The notes below the pieces were generated by a model. That model was not told where the DNA came from, made no database searches, and was given only the letters and a program-made list of their open reading frames with translations. The translations under genes were made by a program, and so were the position numbers. A DNA stretch of 64,000 bases from Cellulomonas timonensis. Lineage in GTDB: Bacteria; Actinomycetota; Actinomycetes; Actinomycetales; Cellulomonadaceae. The stretch spans positions 578,763 through 642,762 of the forward strand of contig NZ_FCOT01000011.1 of NCBI RefSeq assembly GCF_900046455.1. Reading direction: 5' to 3'. Shown piece by piece: positions 53,635 through 63,658 of the stretch. How positions within the stretch are numbered: position 1 is the first letter of the stretch; every line of letters begins with the position of its first letter.

Positions 53635-55047
53635 ATGACGCCGACGTCGCCCCCGCCAGCCCCTCTTGCCACTGTCACCGACACCGGAACCGACGCGGTG
53701 TCCGACACGGACTCTGCGGCGACGCCTGCGGGCCGCCGTCGCCACGCCGTCGTCGGCGCGGGCCACCGCTCCCAGATGTACATCGACGCGATCGTCGGCG
53801 AGCACGCCGAGGTCGCCGAGCTCGTGGCCTGGTGCGAGCCCAACCCCGCCCGCGCCGCCTACTACGACGCGCACGTCGGAGCCCAGCTGCCCCGCTACCA
53901 GCCCGACGCGCTCGAGCAGATGATCGCCGAGCAGCAGGTCGAGCGGGTCGTCGTCGCCACCCCCGACCACACCCACGCCGACGTGGTCTCCCGCGCGCTC
54001 GACGCCGGCGCCGACGTCGTGCTCGAGAAGCCGCTCACCATCGACGCCGCAGGCTGCCGGCGCATCACCGAGGCCGTCGCGCGCACCGGCCGCGACGTCG
54101 TGATGACCTTCAACTACCGCTACTCGCCGCGGAACTCCGCGCTGCGCGAGGTCATCGCCGCCGGCGTCATCGGCGACGTCACGAGCGTGCACTTCGAATG
54201 GGCCCTCGACACCGTGCACGGCGCCGACTACTTCCGCCGCTGGCACCGCGACAAGTCGAAGTCCGGCGGGCTGCTGGTGCACAAGTCCAGCCACCACTTC
54301 GACCTGGTGAACTGGTGGCTCGACGACGTCCCCACCCGGGTGTTCGCGTCCGGTGGCCTGCGCTTCTACGGCGACGAGAACGCCCGGGCCCGGTCGCTGG
54401 GCCCCCGGCCCACGCGCGGCACCGGCGCCGTGGGCGACCCGTTCGCCCTGGACCTGCGCGCCGACTCCCGATTGGCGGCGCTCTACCTGGACGCCGAGGA
54501 GCACGACGGCTACCTGCGCGACCAGGACGTCTTCGGCCCCGGCATCACCATCGAGGACAACATGTCAGTGCTGGTCGACTACCGCCGGGGCGCCACCCTC
54601 ACCTACTCGCTCAATGCGCACAGCCCGTGGGAGGGCTACCGCGTCACGGTGAACGGCACCGCCGGCCGCGCCGAGCTGGAGGTCGTCGAGCGCGGCGCCG
54701 TGCAGCCGGACGCGGACGGCAACGCGGTGCTCGACCCCAGCGCCACGCCGGACCGGGTGGACGAGGGCCCGCGCCCCCATGGCGAGCGGCTGCTGGTGCA
54801 GCGCCACTGGGCCCAGGCCTACGAGCACCCGATCCCGCGTGGGCGCGGCAGCCACGGCGGCGGGGACGCGATCCTCCTCGCGGACGTGTTCCGCGGCGGC
54901 CAGGACGACCCGCTGGGCCGTGCGGCGGGCTACCTCGACGGGGTGCGCGCCGCCGCCGTGGGCATCGCCGGGAACCAGTCGATGGCCAGCGGGCTGCCCG
55001 TGCTGCTCGCCGACCTCGACCTGGGCGTCGACCTCGGCGGCGCCTAG
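53635..55047 (+). CDS. Gfo/Idh/MocA-family oxidoreductase
   Basis: 470 residues, NAD(P)-dependent. Rossmann domain: HAVVGAGHRSQMYIDAI, then VVVATPDHTHADVV and VLEKPLTIDAAGC with the EKP motif. The C-terminal domain has the WHRDKSKSGGLLVHKSSHHF stretch with conserved His-His-Asp. Members oxidise or epimerise sugars and inositols; the exact sugar is unknown. ATG 53635 has GAGGA upstream and follows a low-complexity Thr/Asp N-terminus. Divergent from GH51 and convergent with a sugar MFS gene, overlapping by four bases. Confidence 0.9.
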   Translation: MTPTSPPPAPLATVTDTGTDAVSDTDSAATPAGRRRHAVVGAGHRSQMYIDAIVGEHAEVAELVAWCEPNPARAAYYDAHVGAQLPRYQPDALEQMIAEQQVERVVVATPDHTHADVVSRALDAGADVVLEKPLTIDAAGCRRITEAVARTGRDVVMTFNYRYSPRNSALREVIAAGVIGDVTSVHFEWALDTVHGADYFRRWHRDKSKSGGLLVHKSSHHFDLVNWWLDDVPTRVFASGGLRFYGDENARARSLGPRPTRGTGAVGDPFALDLRADSRLAALYLDAEEHDGYLRDQDVFGPGITIEDNMSVLVDYRRGATLTYSLNAHSPWEGYRVTVNGTAGRAELEVVERGAVQPDADGNAVLDPSATPDRVDEGPRPHGERLLVQRHWAQAYEHPIPRGRGSHGGGDAILLADVFRGGQDDPLGRAAGYLDGVRAAAVGIAGNQSMASGLPVLLADLDLGVDLGGA

Positions 55048-56498
55048 GTCGCGCGGGGTTTGCGCTGGCGCGTCGCGCCCTTCATGTCCTCGAGCTCGAC
55101 GCCCTTGGTCTCCGGCACCTTCCAGAGCACGAAGAAGAAGGACAGCGCCGCGAACACCGCGTACATCAGGTACGGGCCGGTGGCGCCGAACGCGGCGAGC
55201 ATCGGCGGGAACGAGACGGTGATGAGGAAGTTGGCGATCCACTGGCAGGCCGCCGCGACCCCCAGCGCCACCGCGCGGATGCGGTTCGGGAACATCTCCC
55301 CGAGCAGCACCCAGACGAGTGGGCCCCAGGAGGCGCCGAAGAAGACGACGAACAGGTTGGCCGCGACGAGTGCGATCGGTCCCCAGGCGCCGGGCAGCGT
55401 CACATCGTCCGAGGGCCCGACGGATTGCGTGAAGGCCAGCGCCATCACGCCGAGCATCGCCGTCATGCCCAAGGACCCGGTGAGCAGGATGGGGCGGCGG
55501 CCCACCTTGTCGATCAGCGCGATGGCGATGAACGTGACCACCACGTTGGTGACGGACGTGAAGACGGAGACGATGAACGAGTCCGACTCGTCGAAGCCGA
55601 CGGCCTGCCACAGCGTCGTGGAGTAGTAGAAGATCACGTTGATGCCGACGAACTGCTGGAACACCGACAGCAGGATGCCGACCCACACGATGGGCAGCAG
55701 GCCCAGCGCGGGCCCGCGCAACGACGCCTGGTCGGCGAGGGCCTTGTCGGTCTCGATCGTCTTCTCGATGTCGCGCACCCGCGCACGGGGGTCCTCATCC
55801 GGGCCGAGCACCCGGGATAGCACCTTCACGGCCTCTTCAGGCCGCCCCTCCGCCACCAGGTAGCGCGGCGACTCGGGGATCCGCATCGCCAGCACCCCGT
55901 ACACCGTGGCGGGGATGACGGCCACGATGAACATCCACCGCCACGCGGCCAGGCCGAACAGGCTCGGCTCGTTGGCGCCGCCGGACAGGTTCGCGAAGAG
56001 CGCGTCCGAGAGCAGGGCGGCGAAGATGCCGAGCGTGATCGCGAGCTGCTGCAGCGACCCGAGCCGGCCGCGCATGGCCGCCGGCGCGATCTCGGCGATA
56101 TACGCCGGGGCGATCACCGACGCGATGCCGATGCCGATGCCGCCCACGATCCGCCAGAAGATCAGGTCCCACACCGCGAAGGCGAAGCCCGAGCCCAGTG
56201 AGGACACGAAGAACAAGATCGCGCCTAGCAGCATGACCCGCGGGCGACCCCAGCGGTCTGCGAGCCGGCCTCCCGCCCAGGCGCCGAATGCGCATCCCAG
56301 GAGTGCGACCGCCACCGCGAAGCCCGTCAGCGTGGCGTTGAGCTCGAAGGTGTCCTCGATCGCGTCGACCGCGCCGTTGATGACCGAGCTGTCGAACCCG
56401 AACAGGAACCCACCGACGGCGGCGGCGATCGCCAGCGCGACGGCCTTGTTGTGATCGGGATGACGCTCTGGTGCTGAGCCTGCTGCGGACTGCGTCAT
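55044..56498 (-). CDS. Sugar:H+ symporter (MFS sugar porter family)
   Basis: 484 residues, 12 helices. Sugar porter signatures: GFLFGFDSSVINGA in helix 1, GGRLADRWGRPRVMLLG, RIVGGIGIGIASVIAPAYIA, RIPESPRYLVAEGR at the central loop, QQFVGINVIFYYS in helix 7 and VPETKGVELEDM after helix 12. Similar to XylE/AraE-type importers, so uptake of arabinose or xylose is plausible next to GH51. ATG 56498 has GGAGG upstream. Confidence 0.94.
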   Translation of the reverse strand: MTQSAAGSAPERHPDHNKAVALAIAAAVGGFLFGFDSSVINGAVDAIEDTFELNATLTGFAVAVALLGCAFGAWAGGRLADRWGRPRVMLLGAILFFVSSLGSGFAFAVWDLIFWRIVGGIGIGIASVIAPAYIAEIAPAAMRGRLGSLQQLAITLGIFAALLSDALFANLSGGANEPSLFGLAAWRWMFIVAVIPATVYGVLAMRIPESPRYLVAEGRPEEAVKVLSRVLGPDEDPRARVRDIEKTIETDKALADQASLRGPALGLLPIVWVGILLSVFQQFVGINVIFYYSTTLWQAVGFDESDSFIVSVFTSVTNVVVTFIAIALIDKVGRRPILLTGSLGMTAMLGVMALAFTQSVGPSDDVTLPGAWGPIALVAANLFVVFFGASWGPLVWVLLGEMFPNRIRAVALGVAAACQWIANFLITVSFPPMLAAFGATGPYLMYAVFAALSFFFVLWKVPETKGVELEDMKGATRQRKPRAT

Positions 56499-56572
56499 GG
56501 TTCCCCTCCAGTACCCGTGCCTTGCCCGGAAGAGCGCCCCACCACGGTGTGCGCACCGACGTCGGCCTCGTT

Positions 56573-56578
56573 GACAAT
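56573..56578 (+). promoter_or_regulatory. -10-like element before the 215-aa gene
   Basis: GACAAT followed by GTAACG and ATG 56585, resembling the leaderless arrangement but with G instead of T at the first position. Confidence 0.3.
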
Positions 56579-56584
56579 GTAACG

Positions 56585-57232
56585 ATGAGCACCTCAGACG
56601 GCGCGGCGAGACGTCCACGACGGCCGGCACGGCTGGACCAGCAGCAGGCCGAGGAACTGCCCGGCGGCATCGACCCGGCGGTCCGCTCCGAGGTCGCGCA
56701 CACCACCGCCGGCGCGATCGTGCGGCAAGGGCGCACGGGAGCCGACGACCCCGACCTGGTCGAGCGGCTGGTCCGGCTCGTCGAGGCCGAGGGCCTGGAC
56801 GTGGTGGCCGCGATGTGGGCCGACAGCCCGTCCGGCACCCTGCCGGGAGCCCTGTGGCGGCTGTACGTGCTGCGCGAGTGGGTCCGCCGCGACCCGGGCA
56901 CTGTCGCCGAGCGGTACCGGCTGGGCCTGGCGGCGGCGCCGGTGCATGACGTGGTGGCGGGAGTGGCGAGCCCGCCCGGGCCCGACGAGGTGCGCGACGT
57001 GGCCGACGCCGTGCTCTCCGGGGTCTACGCGGGAGACCTGGCCGTGGCCCTCGAACGGGGCGCGGCGTTCTGCCGGGTCCTCGCCACCGGGGCAGCCTTC
57101 GACGCCGACTACCTGGAGACGAGCGACGACAGGGCCGCGCACCGCGTCACCCGCGGCGCGTCCTCACTGGTCAGGACGGCGGAGGAACTGGAAGAGGCCG
57201 CTGCGCTGTGGCGCGCCGACAAGCTGGACTGA
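56585..57232 (+). CDS. Hypothetical protein (215 aa)
   Basis: Soluble, mainly helical protein, beginning MSTSDGAARRPRRPARLDQQ. Segments such as GALWRLYVLREWVRRDPG and VRDVADAVLSGVYAGDLAVA are well formed and acidic, and the codon pattern is that of a real gene. I do not recognise the family. It lies between the divergent sugar MFS gene and the PhoU-like gene, with 244 bases to the latter. Confidence 0.7.
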   Translation: MSTSDGAARRPRRPARLDQQQAEELPGGIDPAVRSEVAHTTAGAIVRQGRTGADDPDLVERLVRLVEAEGLDVVAAMWADSPSGTLPGALWRLYVLREWVRRDPGTVAERYRLGLAAAPVHDVVAGVASPPGPDEVRDVADAVLSGVYAGDLAVALERGAAFCRVLATGAAFDADYLETSDDRAAHRVTRGASSLVRTAEELEEAAALWRADKLD

Positions 57233-57410
57233 ACGGCACGGAGCCCTCAGGCGCCGGGCGTATGATTTTTTCCGACGTCGGATCGCGGTAGCCCCGGGCT
57301 CCACACAATGCCGCTTCGAGCGGCCTTCGCGCCGACAGGCGCTCTGCGGTCCGGCGTCGCCCCCGCTTTCCCGTCCAGTCCCCCGAACATGCGTGCCAGA
57401 CACACCAGGG

Positions 57411-57440
57411 TTGCGCACCCCCCGCGCTTCTGCCCTAGCC
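57411..57440 (+). promoter_or_regulatory. Promoter of the phoU-pit operon
   Basis: TTGCGC (57411-57416), 18-base spacer, TAGCCT (57435-57440). The predicted leader of about 30 bases contains GGAG six bases before GTG 57477. Confidence 0.45.
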
Positions 57441-57476
57441 TGTGCCCGACCTGCATCCCCCCCATCGGAGCCTGCC

Positions 57477-58097
57477 GTGCGCCTGCGCCTGACCCCGCGC
57501 GATACCTCGTTCTTCGACCTCTTGGCCGCCTCAGCAGCTCATCTTGTGACGGGCGCCAACCTGCTCGCCGAGTTGATCGGCGCTGACCGACCGGCCCGCA
57601 AGGCGATCGCCAAGCAGCTGGTCGAGGTCGAGCACCTGGCCGACGACGCGACGCACACGATCATGCGTCGCCTCAACCAGACCTTCGTCACCCCGTTCGA
57701 CCGGGATGACATCTACGGCCTCGCCTCGGCCTTGGACGACTGCATGGACTTCATGGAGGAGGCCGCCGACCTCATCGTGCTCTACAAGCTCGAAGAGCTG
57801 CCGGCGCGCGTCTCGGACCAGGTCCAGGTGCTGCAGCGGGCCGCTGAGCTGACTGCCGACGCGATGCCGCGGCTGCGCTCGATGGAGGACCTCGCCGACT
57901 ACTGGGTCGAGGTCAACCGCCTGGAGAACCAGGCCGACAAGACCCACCGCAAGCTGCTCGCGCAGCTCTTCGACGAGATCACCGACCCCATCCTGCTGAT
58001 GAAGCTCAAGGAGGTCGTGGAGAAGCTCGAGGACGCCGCTGACGCGTTCGAGAAGGTGGCGAACACCGTCGAGACCATCGCCCTCAAGGAGTCCTGA
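57477..58097 (+). CDS. PhoU-like (DUF47/Pit accessory) protein
   Basis: 206-residue helical bundle of the DUF47 group that accompanies Pit phosphate transporters. Conserved acidic motifs LVEVEHLADDATHTIMRRLN, ASALDDCMDFMEEAADLI, NRLENQADKTHRKLLAQLF and EKLEDAADAFEKVANTVETI match the metal-binding helices of PhoU relatives. It probably restrains the transporter. GTG 57477 with GGAG upstream; the pit gene starts seven bases after its stop. Confidence 0.93.
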   Translation: MRLRLTPRDTSFFDLLAASAAHLVTGANLLAELIGADRPARKAIAKQLVEVEHLADDATHTIMRRLNQTFVTPFDRDDIYGLASALDDCMDFMEEAADLIVLYKLEELPARVSDQVQVLQRAAELTADAMPRLRSMEDLADYWVEVNRLENQADKTHRKLLAQLFDEITDPILLMKLKEVVEKLEDAADAFEKVANTVETIALKES

Positions 58098-58103
58098 GCT
58101 CCG

Positions 58104-59105
58104 GTGGAACTCGCACTTGTCATCCTTGTCGTCGCGCTCGCACTCGGCTTCGACTACACGAACGGCTTCCACGACGCGGCCAACGCCATCGCGACCTCGG
58201 TCTCGACGCGTGCGCTGACCCCGCGGGCCGCGCTCATCATGGCCGCGGTGATGAACTTCGCCGGCGCGCTGCTCGGCACAGAGGTCGCCGAGACGATCGC
58301 CACCTCGATCGTCGACCTGCAGCACGCCTCCTCGCACACCGCGCTCGTGGTGGTGCTCTGCGCGCTCGTCGGCGCCATCACGTGGAACCTCATCACGTGG
58401 TGGTTCGGGCTGCCGTCGTCCTCCACGCACGCCCTCATCGGCGGCCTGGTCGGCGCTGGCCTGGCCGGTGGCCTGGGCATCTACGGCAGCGCGATCGTCG
58501 ACAAGGTCGTCCTGCCGATGATCATCTCGCCGCTGGTCGGCTTCGGCCTCGCGTTCTTCGTGATGGTCGGGCTGCTCTGGCTCATCCGCAACGCCGCGCC
58601 GTCGCGCACCACGCGCCGGTTCCGCCTCGCGCAGACCGCCTCGGCGGCCGCGATGGCGCTCGGCCACGGCCTGCAGGACGCGCAGAAGACGATGGGCGTG
58701 ATCTTCCTCGCGCTGCTCACCGTCGGCTGGGCGAGCCCTGGCGAGATCCCCCTGTGGGTCAAGCTGGCGGCCGCCGCGGCGATCTCCGCGGGGACCTACT
58801 CCGGCGGGTGGCGCATCATGCGCACGCTGGGGCGCAAGATCATCGAGCTGGACCCGGCGCGCGGTTTCGTCGCCGAGTCGGTGTCGGCTGTGGTGCTCTA
58901 CGTCAACGCGTTCGTGCTGCACGCCCCCGTGTCGACCACGCACACGATCACCTCGGCGATCATGGGCGTCGGCGCCACCAAGCGGCTGTCGGCGGTGCGC
59001 TGGGGTGTCGCGAAGAACATCGGCCTCGCGTGGCTGCTGACCATCCCGGCGGCGGCGCTCGTCGCGGCCATCTTCTTCTGGATGTTGAACCCGCTGCTCT
59101 CTTGA
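58104..59105 (+). CDS. pit: Low-affinity inorganic phosphate transporter Pit
   Basis: 333-residue phosphate:cation symporter with about ten helices. PiT signatures occur twice: GFDYTNGFHDAANAIATSVS at the start and LHAPVSTTHTITSAIMGVGA near the end; the central GLPSSSTHALIGGLVGAGLA and GHGLQDAQKTMGV are also typical. GTG 58104. Paired with the PhoU-like gene and ended by a strong inverted repeat shared with the convergent NUDIX gene. Confidence 0.96.
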   Translation: MELALVILVVALALGFDYTNGFHDAANAIATSVSTRALTPRAALIMAAVMNFAGALLGTEVAETIATSIVDLQHASSHTALVVVLCALVGAITWNLITWWFGLPSSSTHALIGGLVGAGLAGGLGIYGSAIVDKVVLPMIISPLVGFGLAFFVMVGLLWLIRNAAPSRTTRRFRLAQTASAAAMALGHGLQDAQKTMGVIFLALLTVGWASPGEIPLWVKLAAAAAISAGTYSGGWRIMRTLGRKIIELDPARGFVAESVSAVVLYVNAFVLHAPVSTTHTITSAIMGVGATKRLSAVRWGVAKNIGLAWLLTIPAAALVAAIFFWMLNPLLS

Positions 59106-59125
59106 GCGCCCGCACGTCGAACGCC

Positions 59126-59163
59126 CACCTGCCCGCGCGCCGTCACACGGCCGCGGGCAGGTG
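59126..59163. terminator. Bidirectional terminator between pit and the NUDIX gene
   Basis: CACCTGCCCGCG (59126-59137) and its complement CGCGGGCAGGTG (59152-59163) form a 12-bp stem with a 14-base loop. It overlaps the last codons of the NUDIX gene. Confidence 0.65.
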
Positions 59164-60117
59164 TCGTTCTGCCGCGACCACGCGCGGCCCCTTCTCGGTG
59201 AGCGCGACGTGGGCGACGAGGGCCTCGCCCGGGGACAGGAACGGGTCGGCGACGGGCAGCTTGTCGGCGACCTTGCGGCGGGCATGGGCGCCCAGCACGT
59301 CGAGCACCGTCGGCAGCACCGGCCGGTGGGTGCACAGGACGGCGTCCGCGCGGCCCGTCAGCAGGTCCTCGACCTCTGCCGCGACCTGGCTCGGGGAGTT
59401 CTGGTGCGAGGCCTCCGTCAGGCGCTCGGAGACGATCGCGCCGCCTGACGTGGCCGCCAGGTACGGCGCGACGGTGTGCTCGCATCGGGCCCAGCGGCTC
59501 GTCACGACCTGCGTGACGCCGAATGCGGAGAGCACCGGCACCAGCGCCTTGGCCTGACGCCGGCCGAGCGGGGTCAGCGGACGGTCGGCCTCGTCGCCCT
59601 CCCACGCGGCCCGGCTGAGGGCCTTGCCGTGCCGGGCGACGATCAAGGCCCGGGTGTCGAGCCACCCGCGGGCGAACGCGTCAACCAGCTCGGCGAGCGG
59701 CTTCTGGTCGTCGGACCGGGTGAGCTTGCGCTGTGCGGTCGTCACATCCATCCAGCGGACGGCGTCGATCTCATCGGTGGACGCGCGCGGCACCGGCGGC
59801 CGGGCCAGCAGCGCGGGGGCGTCAGGCCGGCCGGCGGCCGGGGCGGCCCAGTAGTGCGCGTGTTTGCGCCGCCCGTCCGCCAGCGCGTACCGCACCGTCG
59901 GCAGGCGCATGCCCAGCACCACGTCGTGCCCGGTCTCCTCGGCGACCTCGCGGATCGCCGCGGCCGCCACGCCCTCGCCGGGCTCGAGCTTCCCCTTGGG
60001 CCACGACCAGTCCTTGTACCGGGGCCGGTGCACCAGCGCCACCTGCAGGGCGCCCTGCCGCACGCGCCAGACGAGCGCGCCGGCCGCCTGGACGGTCGGC
60101 TGGCGTGCAGGGCTCAC
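59143..60117 (-). CDS. mutT1: NUDIX hydrolase fused to a histidine phosphatase (MutT1-like)
   Basis: 324 residues. The NUDIX domain contains the box G-x5-E-x7-REVAEETG (from GKLEPGEG to EETGHD). The C-terminal SixA-like phosphatase has the RHG motif in IVARHGKAL and a later catalytic His in LCTHRPVLP. This two-domain design and its position beside ppk match mycobacterial MutT1, which removes 8-oxo-GTP/dGTP and diadenosine polyphosphates. GTG 60117 overlaps the ppk stop. Confidence 0.93.
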   Translation of the reverse strand: MSPARQPTVQAAGALVWRVRQGALQVALVHRPRYKDWSWPKGKLEPGEGVAAAAIREVAEETGHDVVLGMRLPTVRYALADGRRKHAHYWAAPAAGRPDAPALLARPPVPRASTDEIDAVRWMDVTTAQRKLTRSDDQKPLAELVDAFARGWLDTRALIVARHGKALSRAAWEGDEADRPLTPLGRRQAKALVPVLSAFGVTQVVTSRWARCEHTVAPYLAATSGGAIVSERLTEASHQNSPSQVAAEVEDLLTGRADAVLCTHRPVLPTVLDVLGAHARRKVADKLPVADPFLSPGEALVAHVALTEKGPRVVAAERHLPAAV

Positions 60118-62525
60118 CGGGCGGCGCCGTGCCGCCGCTGGCGGCGGATGAGCGTGGCCTGGAGGTCGCGCAGCGGGGTCCCGTCGGGCGCCGTCGAGTA
60201 GCGCGTCCAGGAGCCGTCGGCGGCCAGATGCCAGGACGAGACGCCGGGGTCCACCGACTCGTCGATCAGCCCGACGAGCTCGGCGGTCTCCTCCGGGTCG
60301 GTGATGCGCACCAGCGCCTCCACGCGGCGGTCGAGGTTGCGGTGCATCAGGTCGGCGGAGCCGATGAACACCTCGGGGCCGGGATCCACGGGCTGGCCGG
60401 CGCCGGTGGGCACCCCGTCGCTGGCCGCGAACGCGAAGATGCGCGAGTGCTCGAGGAAGCGGCCCAGGATCGAGCGCACCCGGATGGTGTCGCTGAGCCC
60501 GGGCACGCCAGGCCGCAGCGCGCAGATGCCGCGCACCACCAGGTCCACCGGGACCCCGGCCTGCGAGGCCCGGTACAGCGCGTCGATCACCGCCTCGTCG
60601 ACCATCGAGTTGACCTTGATCTTGATCCACGCCGGGCGCCCGTCCCGGGCGGCCTGCGCCTCGCGCTCGATGCGCTCGACCAGCCCGGTGCGCACCGAGC
60701 GCGGCGCCACGAGCAGGCGGTGGAACCGGGACTTCGGCGCATAGCCCGACAGCTGGTTGAACAGCCGCGTCAGGTCCTGTCCGACATCCGGGTCGCAGGT
60801 CAGCAGGCCCAGGTCGGTGTAGATCCGGGCGGTCTTCGGGTTGTAGTTGCCAGTGCCGATGTGGCAGTAGCGGCGCAGCCCGTCGGCCTCCTGCCGGACG
60901 ACGAGGGACAGCTTGCAGTGCGTCTTGAGCCCCACGATCCCGTAGACGACGTGCACGCCCGCCTGCTCGAGCTTGCGCGCCCACGAGATGTTGGCCTGCT
61001 CGTCGAAGCGGGCCTTGATCTCCACCAGGGCGAGCACCTGCTTGCCGGCCTCGGCGGCGTCGATCAGGGCGTCCACGATGGGCGAGTCCCCGGACGTGCG
61101 GTACAGGGTCTGCTTGATGGCCAGCACCTGCGGGTCAGCGGCCGCCTGCTGCAGGAAGGTCTGCACCGAGGTGGAGAACGAGTCGTACGGGTGGTGCAGC
61201 AGGATGTCCCGCTCGCGGATCGCCGCGAACACGTCGGTGGGCGTCGCGCTCTCCACCTCCGCGAGGTGGCGGTGTGTCGACGGCACGAAGTGCGGGTACT
61301 GCAGGTCCGGCCGGTCCAGGTCCGCGATGAGGTTGAGGCCGGTGTGGTCCAGCGGCGCGGGGACCTGGTACACCTCCTCCTCGACGACGCCCAGCTCGCG
61401 GACCAGGAGCTGGCGGATGCGCGGGCTGATGCCGTCGGCGAGCTCCAAGCGCACCGGCGGCCCGAACCGCCGTCGCAGCAGCTCCTTCTCCATCGCCTGG
61501 AGCAGGTTCTCCGCGTCGTCCTCCTCGACCTCCACATCCTCGTTGCGGGTCACCCGGAACGTGTGGTGCTCCACGATGTCCATGCCCGGGAAGAGCTGGT
61601 CCAGGTGCTGGGAGATGACGTCCTCCACCGGCACGAAGGACGTGGGCCCCGTCTCCAGGGTCCCGGCCTGCGTGCTGGGGGCGCTCGGGCGGCCGCGCGC
61701 GTCGACGGCGATGTACCGCGGCAGCAGCGGCGGCACCTTGACCCGCGCGAAGTGCTCCTTGCCGGTCGTCGGGTTCGTCACCACGACCGCCAGGTTCAGC
61801 GACAGGCCGGAGATGTACGGGAACGGGTGCGCCGGGTCCACCGCGAGCGGGGTCAGCACCGGGAAGATCTGCCGCCGGAAGAACTTGCGCAGCCGGTCCT
61901 GCTCGGCGTCGCCCAGGTCATCCCACCGCACGATGGTGATGCCCTCGGCGGCGAGCGCCGGCTGGACCTCGTCGGCGAAGACGCGGGCGTGCCGCGCGAC
62001 CAGCTCGTGGGCGCGCACGCTGATGGCCTCGAGCACCTGCCGCGGGCTCAGGCCCGACGCGGCCGTCACCGCGAGGCCCGTCGCGATGCGCCGCTTCAAC
62101 CCGGCCACCCGCACCATGAAGAACTCGTCCAGGTTCGAGGAGAAGATCGCCAGATACCGCACGCGCTCCAGCAGCGGCTGGCTCGGGTCCTCGGCGAGCT
62201 CCAGCACCCGCTGGTTGAACGCCAGCCAGCTCAGCTCCCGGTCCAGGAACCGGCCCTCGGGCAGCGGCGCGTCGGCGCCGGCCGGGCGGTGCTGGGAGTC
62301 GTCCTCGGCGATGTGCTCGGCGATGTGCGCGGCCAGCTCGGGGGGCAGCGCCCGCACCGGGCGAGGGGTGGCGTCCGAGCCGTCCGACAGGCTCTCCTCC
62401 GGGTCCGGCGTGGCGTGCACGGCAGACGGCCCCTCAGGGGCCACCAGGGCGACCGAGTCGGCGCGGGGCGTGCGCGCGCCGCGGTCAGCGCTCCGGTCGG
62501 GCGTCGGTGCTGTGTCGTCGCTCAT
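60114..62525 (-). CDS. ppk1: Polyphosphate kinase 1
   Basis: 803-residue enzyme making polyphosphate from ATP. An N-terminal acidic/Pro-rich extension of about 85 residues precedes [20 protein letters not shown]. Later landmarks: [54 protein letters not shown], the phospho-His in THCKLSL and [20 protein letters not shown]. All conserved residues appear present. ATG 62525; mshD ends five bases upstream on the same strand, so mshD-ppk-mutT1 form an operon. Confidence 0.97.
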   Translation of the reverse strand: MSDDTAPTPDRSADRGARTPRADSVALVAPEGPSAVHATPDPEESLSDGSDATPRPVRALPPELAAHIAEHIAEDDSQHRPAGADAPLPEGRFLDRELSWLAFNQRVLELAEDPSQPLLERVRYLAIFSSNLDEFFMVRVAGLKRRIATGLAVTAASGLSPRQVLEAISVRAHELVARHARVFADEVQPALAAEGITIVRWDDLGDAEQDRLRKFFRRQIFPVLTPLAVDPAHPFPYISGLSLNLAVVVTNPTTGKEHFARVKVPPLLPRYIAVDARGRPSAPSTQAGTLETGPTSFVPVEDVISQHLDQLFPGMDIVEHHTFRVTRNEDVEVEEDDAENLLQAMEKELLRRRFGPPVRLELADGISPRIRQLLVRELGVVEEEVYQVPAPLDHTGLNLIADLDRPDLQYPHFVPSTHRHLAEVESATPTDVFAAIRERDILLHHPYDSFSTSVQTFLQQAAADPQVLAIKQTLYRTSGDSPIVDALIDAAEAGKQVLALVEIKARFDEQANISWARKLEQAGVHVVYGIVGLKTHCKLSLVVRQEADGLRRYCHIGTGNYNPKTARIYTDLGLLTCDPDVGQDLTRLFNQLSGYAPKSRFHRLLVAPRSVRTGLVERIEREAQAARDGRPAWIKIKVNSMVDEAVIDALYRASQAGVPVDLVVRGICALRPGVPGLSDTIRVRSILGRFLEHSRIFAFAASDGVPTGAGQPVDPGPEVFIGSADLMHRNLDRRVEALVRITDPEETAELVGLIDESVDPGVSSWHLAADGSWTRYSTAPDGTPLRDLQATLIRRQRRHGAAR

Positions 62526-62529
62526 ACGA

Positions 62530-63492
62530 TCATCGTGTCACTGGTCGCGCGCTGACGGCAGGCGTCCCGTACATCACGTCCACGGCCGAGCGAGTGAACC
62601 CGGCCCGCGCGTAGGTGCGGATCGCAGGCTCGTTGTCGCCCTCGGTGTAGAGCTCCACGGCGCCCAGGCCGCGCTCGCGCAGCGCCGCGACCGCCAGCCG
62701 GGTCAACGCCCCGCCGAGGCCGATGCCCTGCGCGTCCGGGTCGATGCCCAGCGCGTAGACCTCGCCGACCCCCGGCTCCGCGACCTTGGTCCACATCGAG
62801 CCCAGCAGGCGGCCGTCACGCTCCGCGAGCCAGAAGCCCTCCGGGTCGAACCACGGCTCCGACTCGCGGGCCAGCAGGTCCGCGCGGGTCAGGCGGCCCT
62901 GCTCGGGGTGGTCGGCGAAAGCCCGCGCGTTGAGCACCACCCAGGCGTCCTCATCCTGGCCCGGGACGAACGTGCGGACGGTGACGCCGTCGGGCATCTG
63001 CGGCGGCTGCGGCGAGGACGCCGCGCCTGGGTGCGCGTCCGCCGAGCCGAGCTCGAGCCGCATCTGCCACAGCTCGCGCACCGGGGCCATCCCCGCAGCC
63101 CGCGCGAGGGCCTGGGCCGACGGCAAGTCGCCATGCGCCCAGACGCGCAGGCCCCCGGCCGACTCGGCCAGGGCGTGCGCCTGGCCGAGCAGCCCCCGCC
63201 CGATGCCCCGTCGGCGGACGGCGGGATCCACCACCAGCTCCGCGGACGCCACCCCCGGCGCGCCCAGGTCGAGCTGCGCGTACCCGACGAGCGCGCCGCC
63301 CGGAGCCTCGGGCCCGCCGGGCCGCTCGACGAGGAGATGCGCGACCGCGGCGGCGGGGTCGGCGAGCCACAGCAGCGGCTGCTCGGACAGCGGGGCGACC
63401 CCGTCGGCGTCGTGGGCCCGGGCCGCCAGCGCCCGCACGGCCTCGGCCACTGAGTTGTCGAGTGCGCCCCGGACGGCGCGGATGTCCACCAT
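62530..63492 (-). CDS. mshD: Mycothiol synthase
   Basis: 320-residue double GNAT enzyme that acetylates Cys-GlcN-Ins with acetyl-CoA, the last step of mycothiol synthesis. N-terminal [25 protein letters not shown]-terminal [22 protein letters not shown] and [20 protein letters not shown], ending with [23 protein letters not shown] 63492. Mycothiol is restricted to actinobacteria, which supports the taxonomic reading. First gene of the mshD-ppk-mutT1 operon. Confidence 0.95.
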   Translation of the reverse strand: MVDIRAVRGALDNSVAEAVRALAARAHDADGVAPLSEQPLLWLADPAAAVAHLLVERPGGPEAPGGALVGYAQLDLGAPGVASAELVVDPAVRRRGIGRGLLGQAHALAESAGGLRVWAHGDLPSAQALARAAGMAPVRELWQMRLELGSADAHPGAASSPQPPQMPDGVTVRTFVPGQDEDAWVVLNARAFADHPEQGRLTRADLLARESEPWFDPEGFWLAERDGRLLGSMWTKVAEPGVGEVYALGIDPDAQGIGLGGALTRLAVAALRERGLGAVELYTEGDNEPAIRTYARAGFTRSAVDVMYGTPAVSARPVTR

Positions 63493-63535
63493 CGAGCCAT
63501 CCCATCACAGGCCAGTCGCAGCCCGCCCCGGACGC

Positions 63536-63597
63536 GACAGGGCCCGCGGCGCGGTGGAGCACCCGGGGGTGGGGCTCCATCGCGCGCGGGCCCTGTC
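63536..63597. terminator. Large stem-loop downstream of the CBM2 gene
   Basis: Outer arms GACAGGGCCCGCG (63536-63548) and its exact complement (63585-63597), with a second inner stem (TGGAGC/GCTCCA). It lies 60 bases after the stop of the secreted protein and before mshD on the same strand, so it separates the two transcripts. Confidence 0.8.
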
Positions 63598-63658
63598 ACG
63601 GTGAACGCCACGCTGCTGCGGGGCGCTCGGCTCAGGCGGTGGCCGGCTCAGGCGGTGG

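Noticed and set aside
57233..57476. Small gene or RNA between the 215-aa gene and the PhoU-like gene
   Set aside because: The gap has only short GC-rich inverted segments and a promoter near 57411-57440; no frame with a plausible start and protein-like composition.
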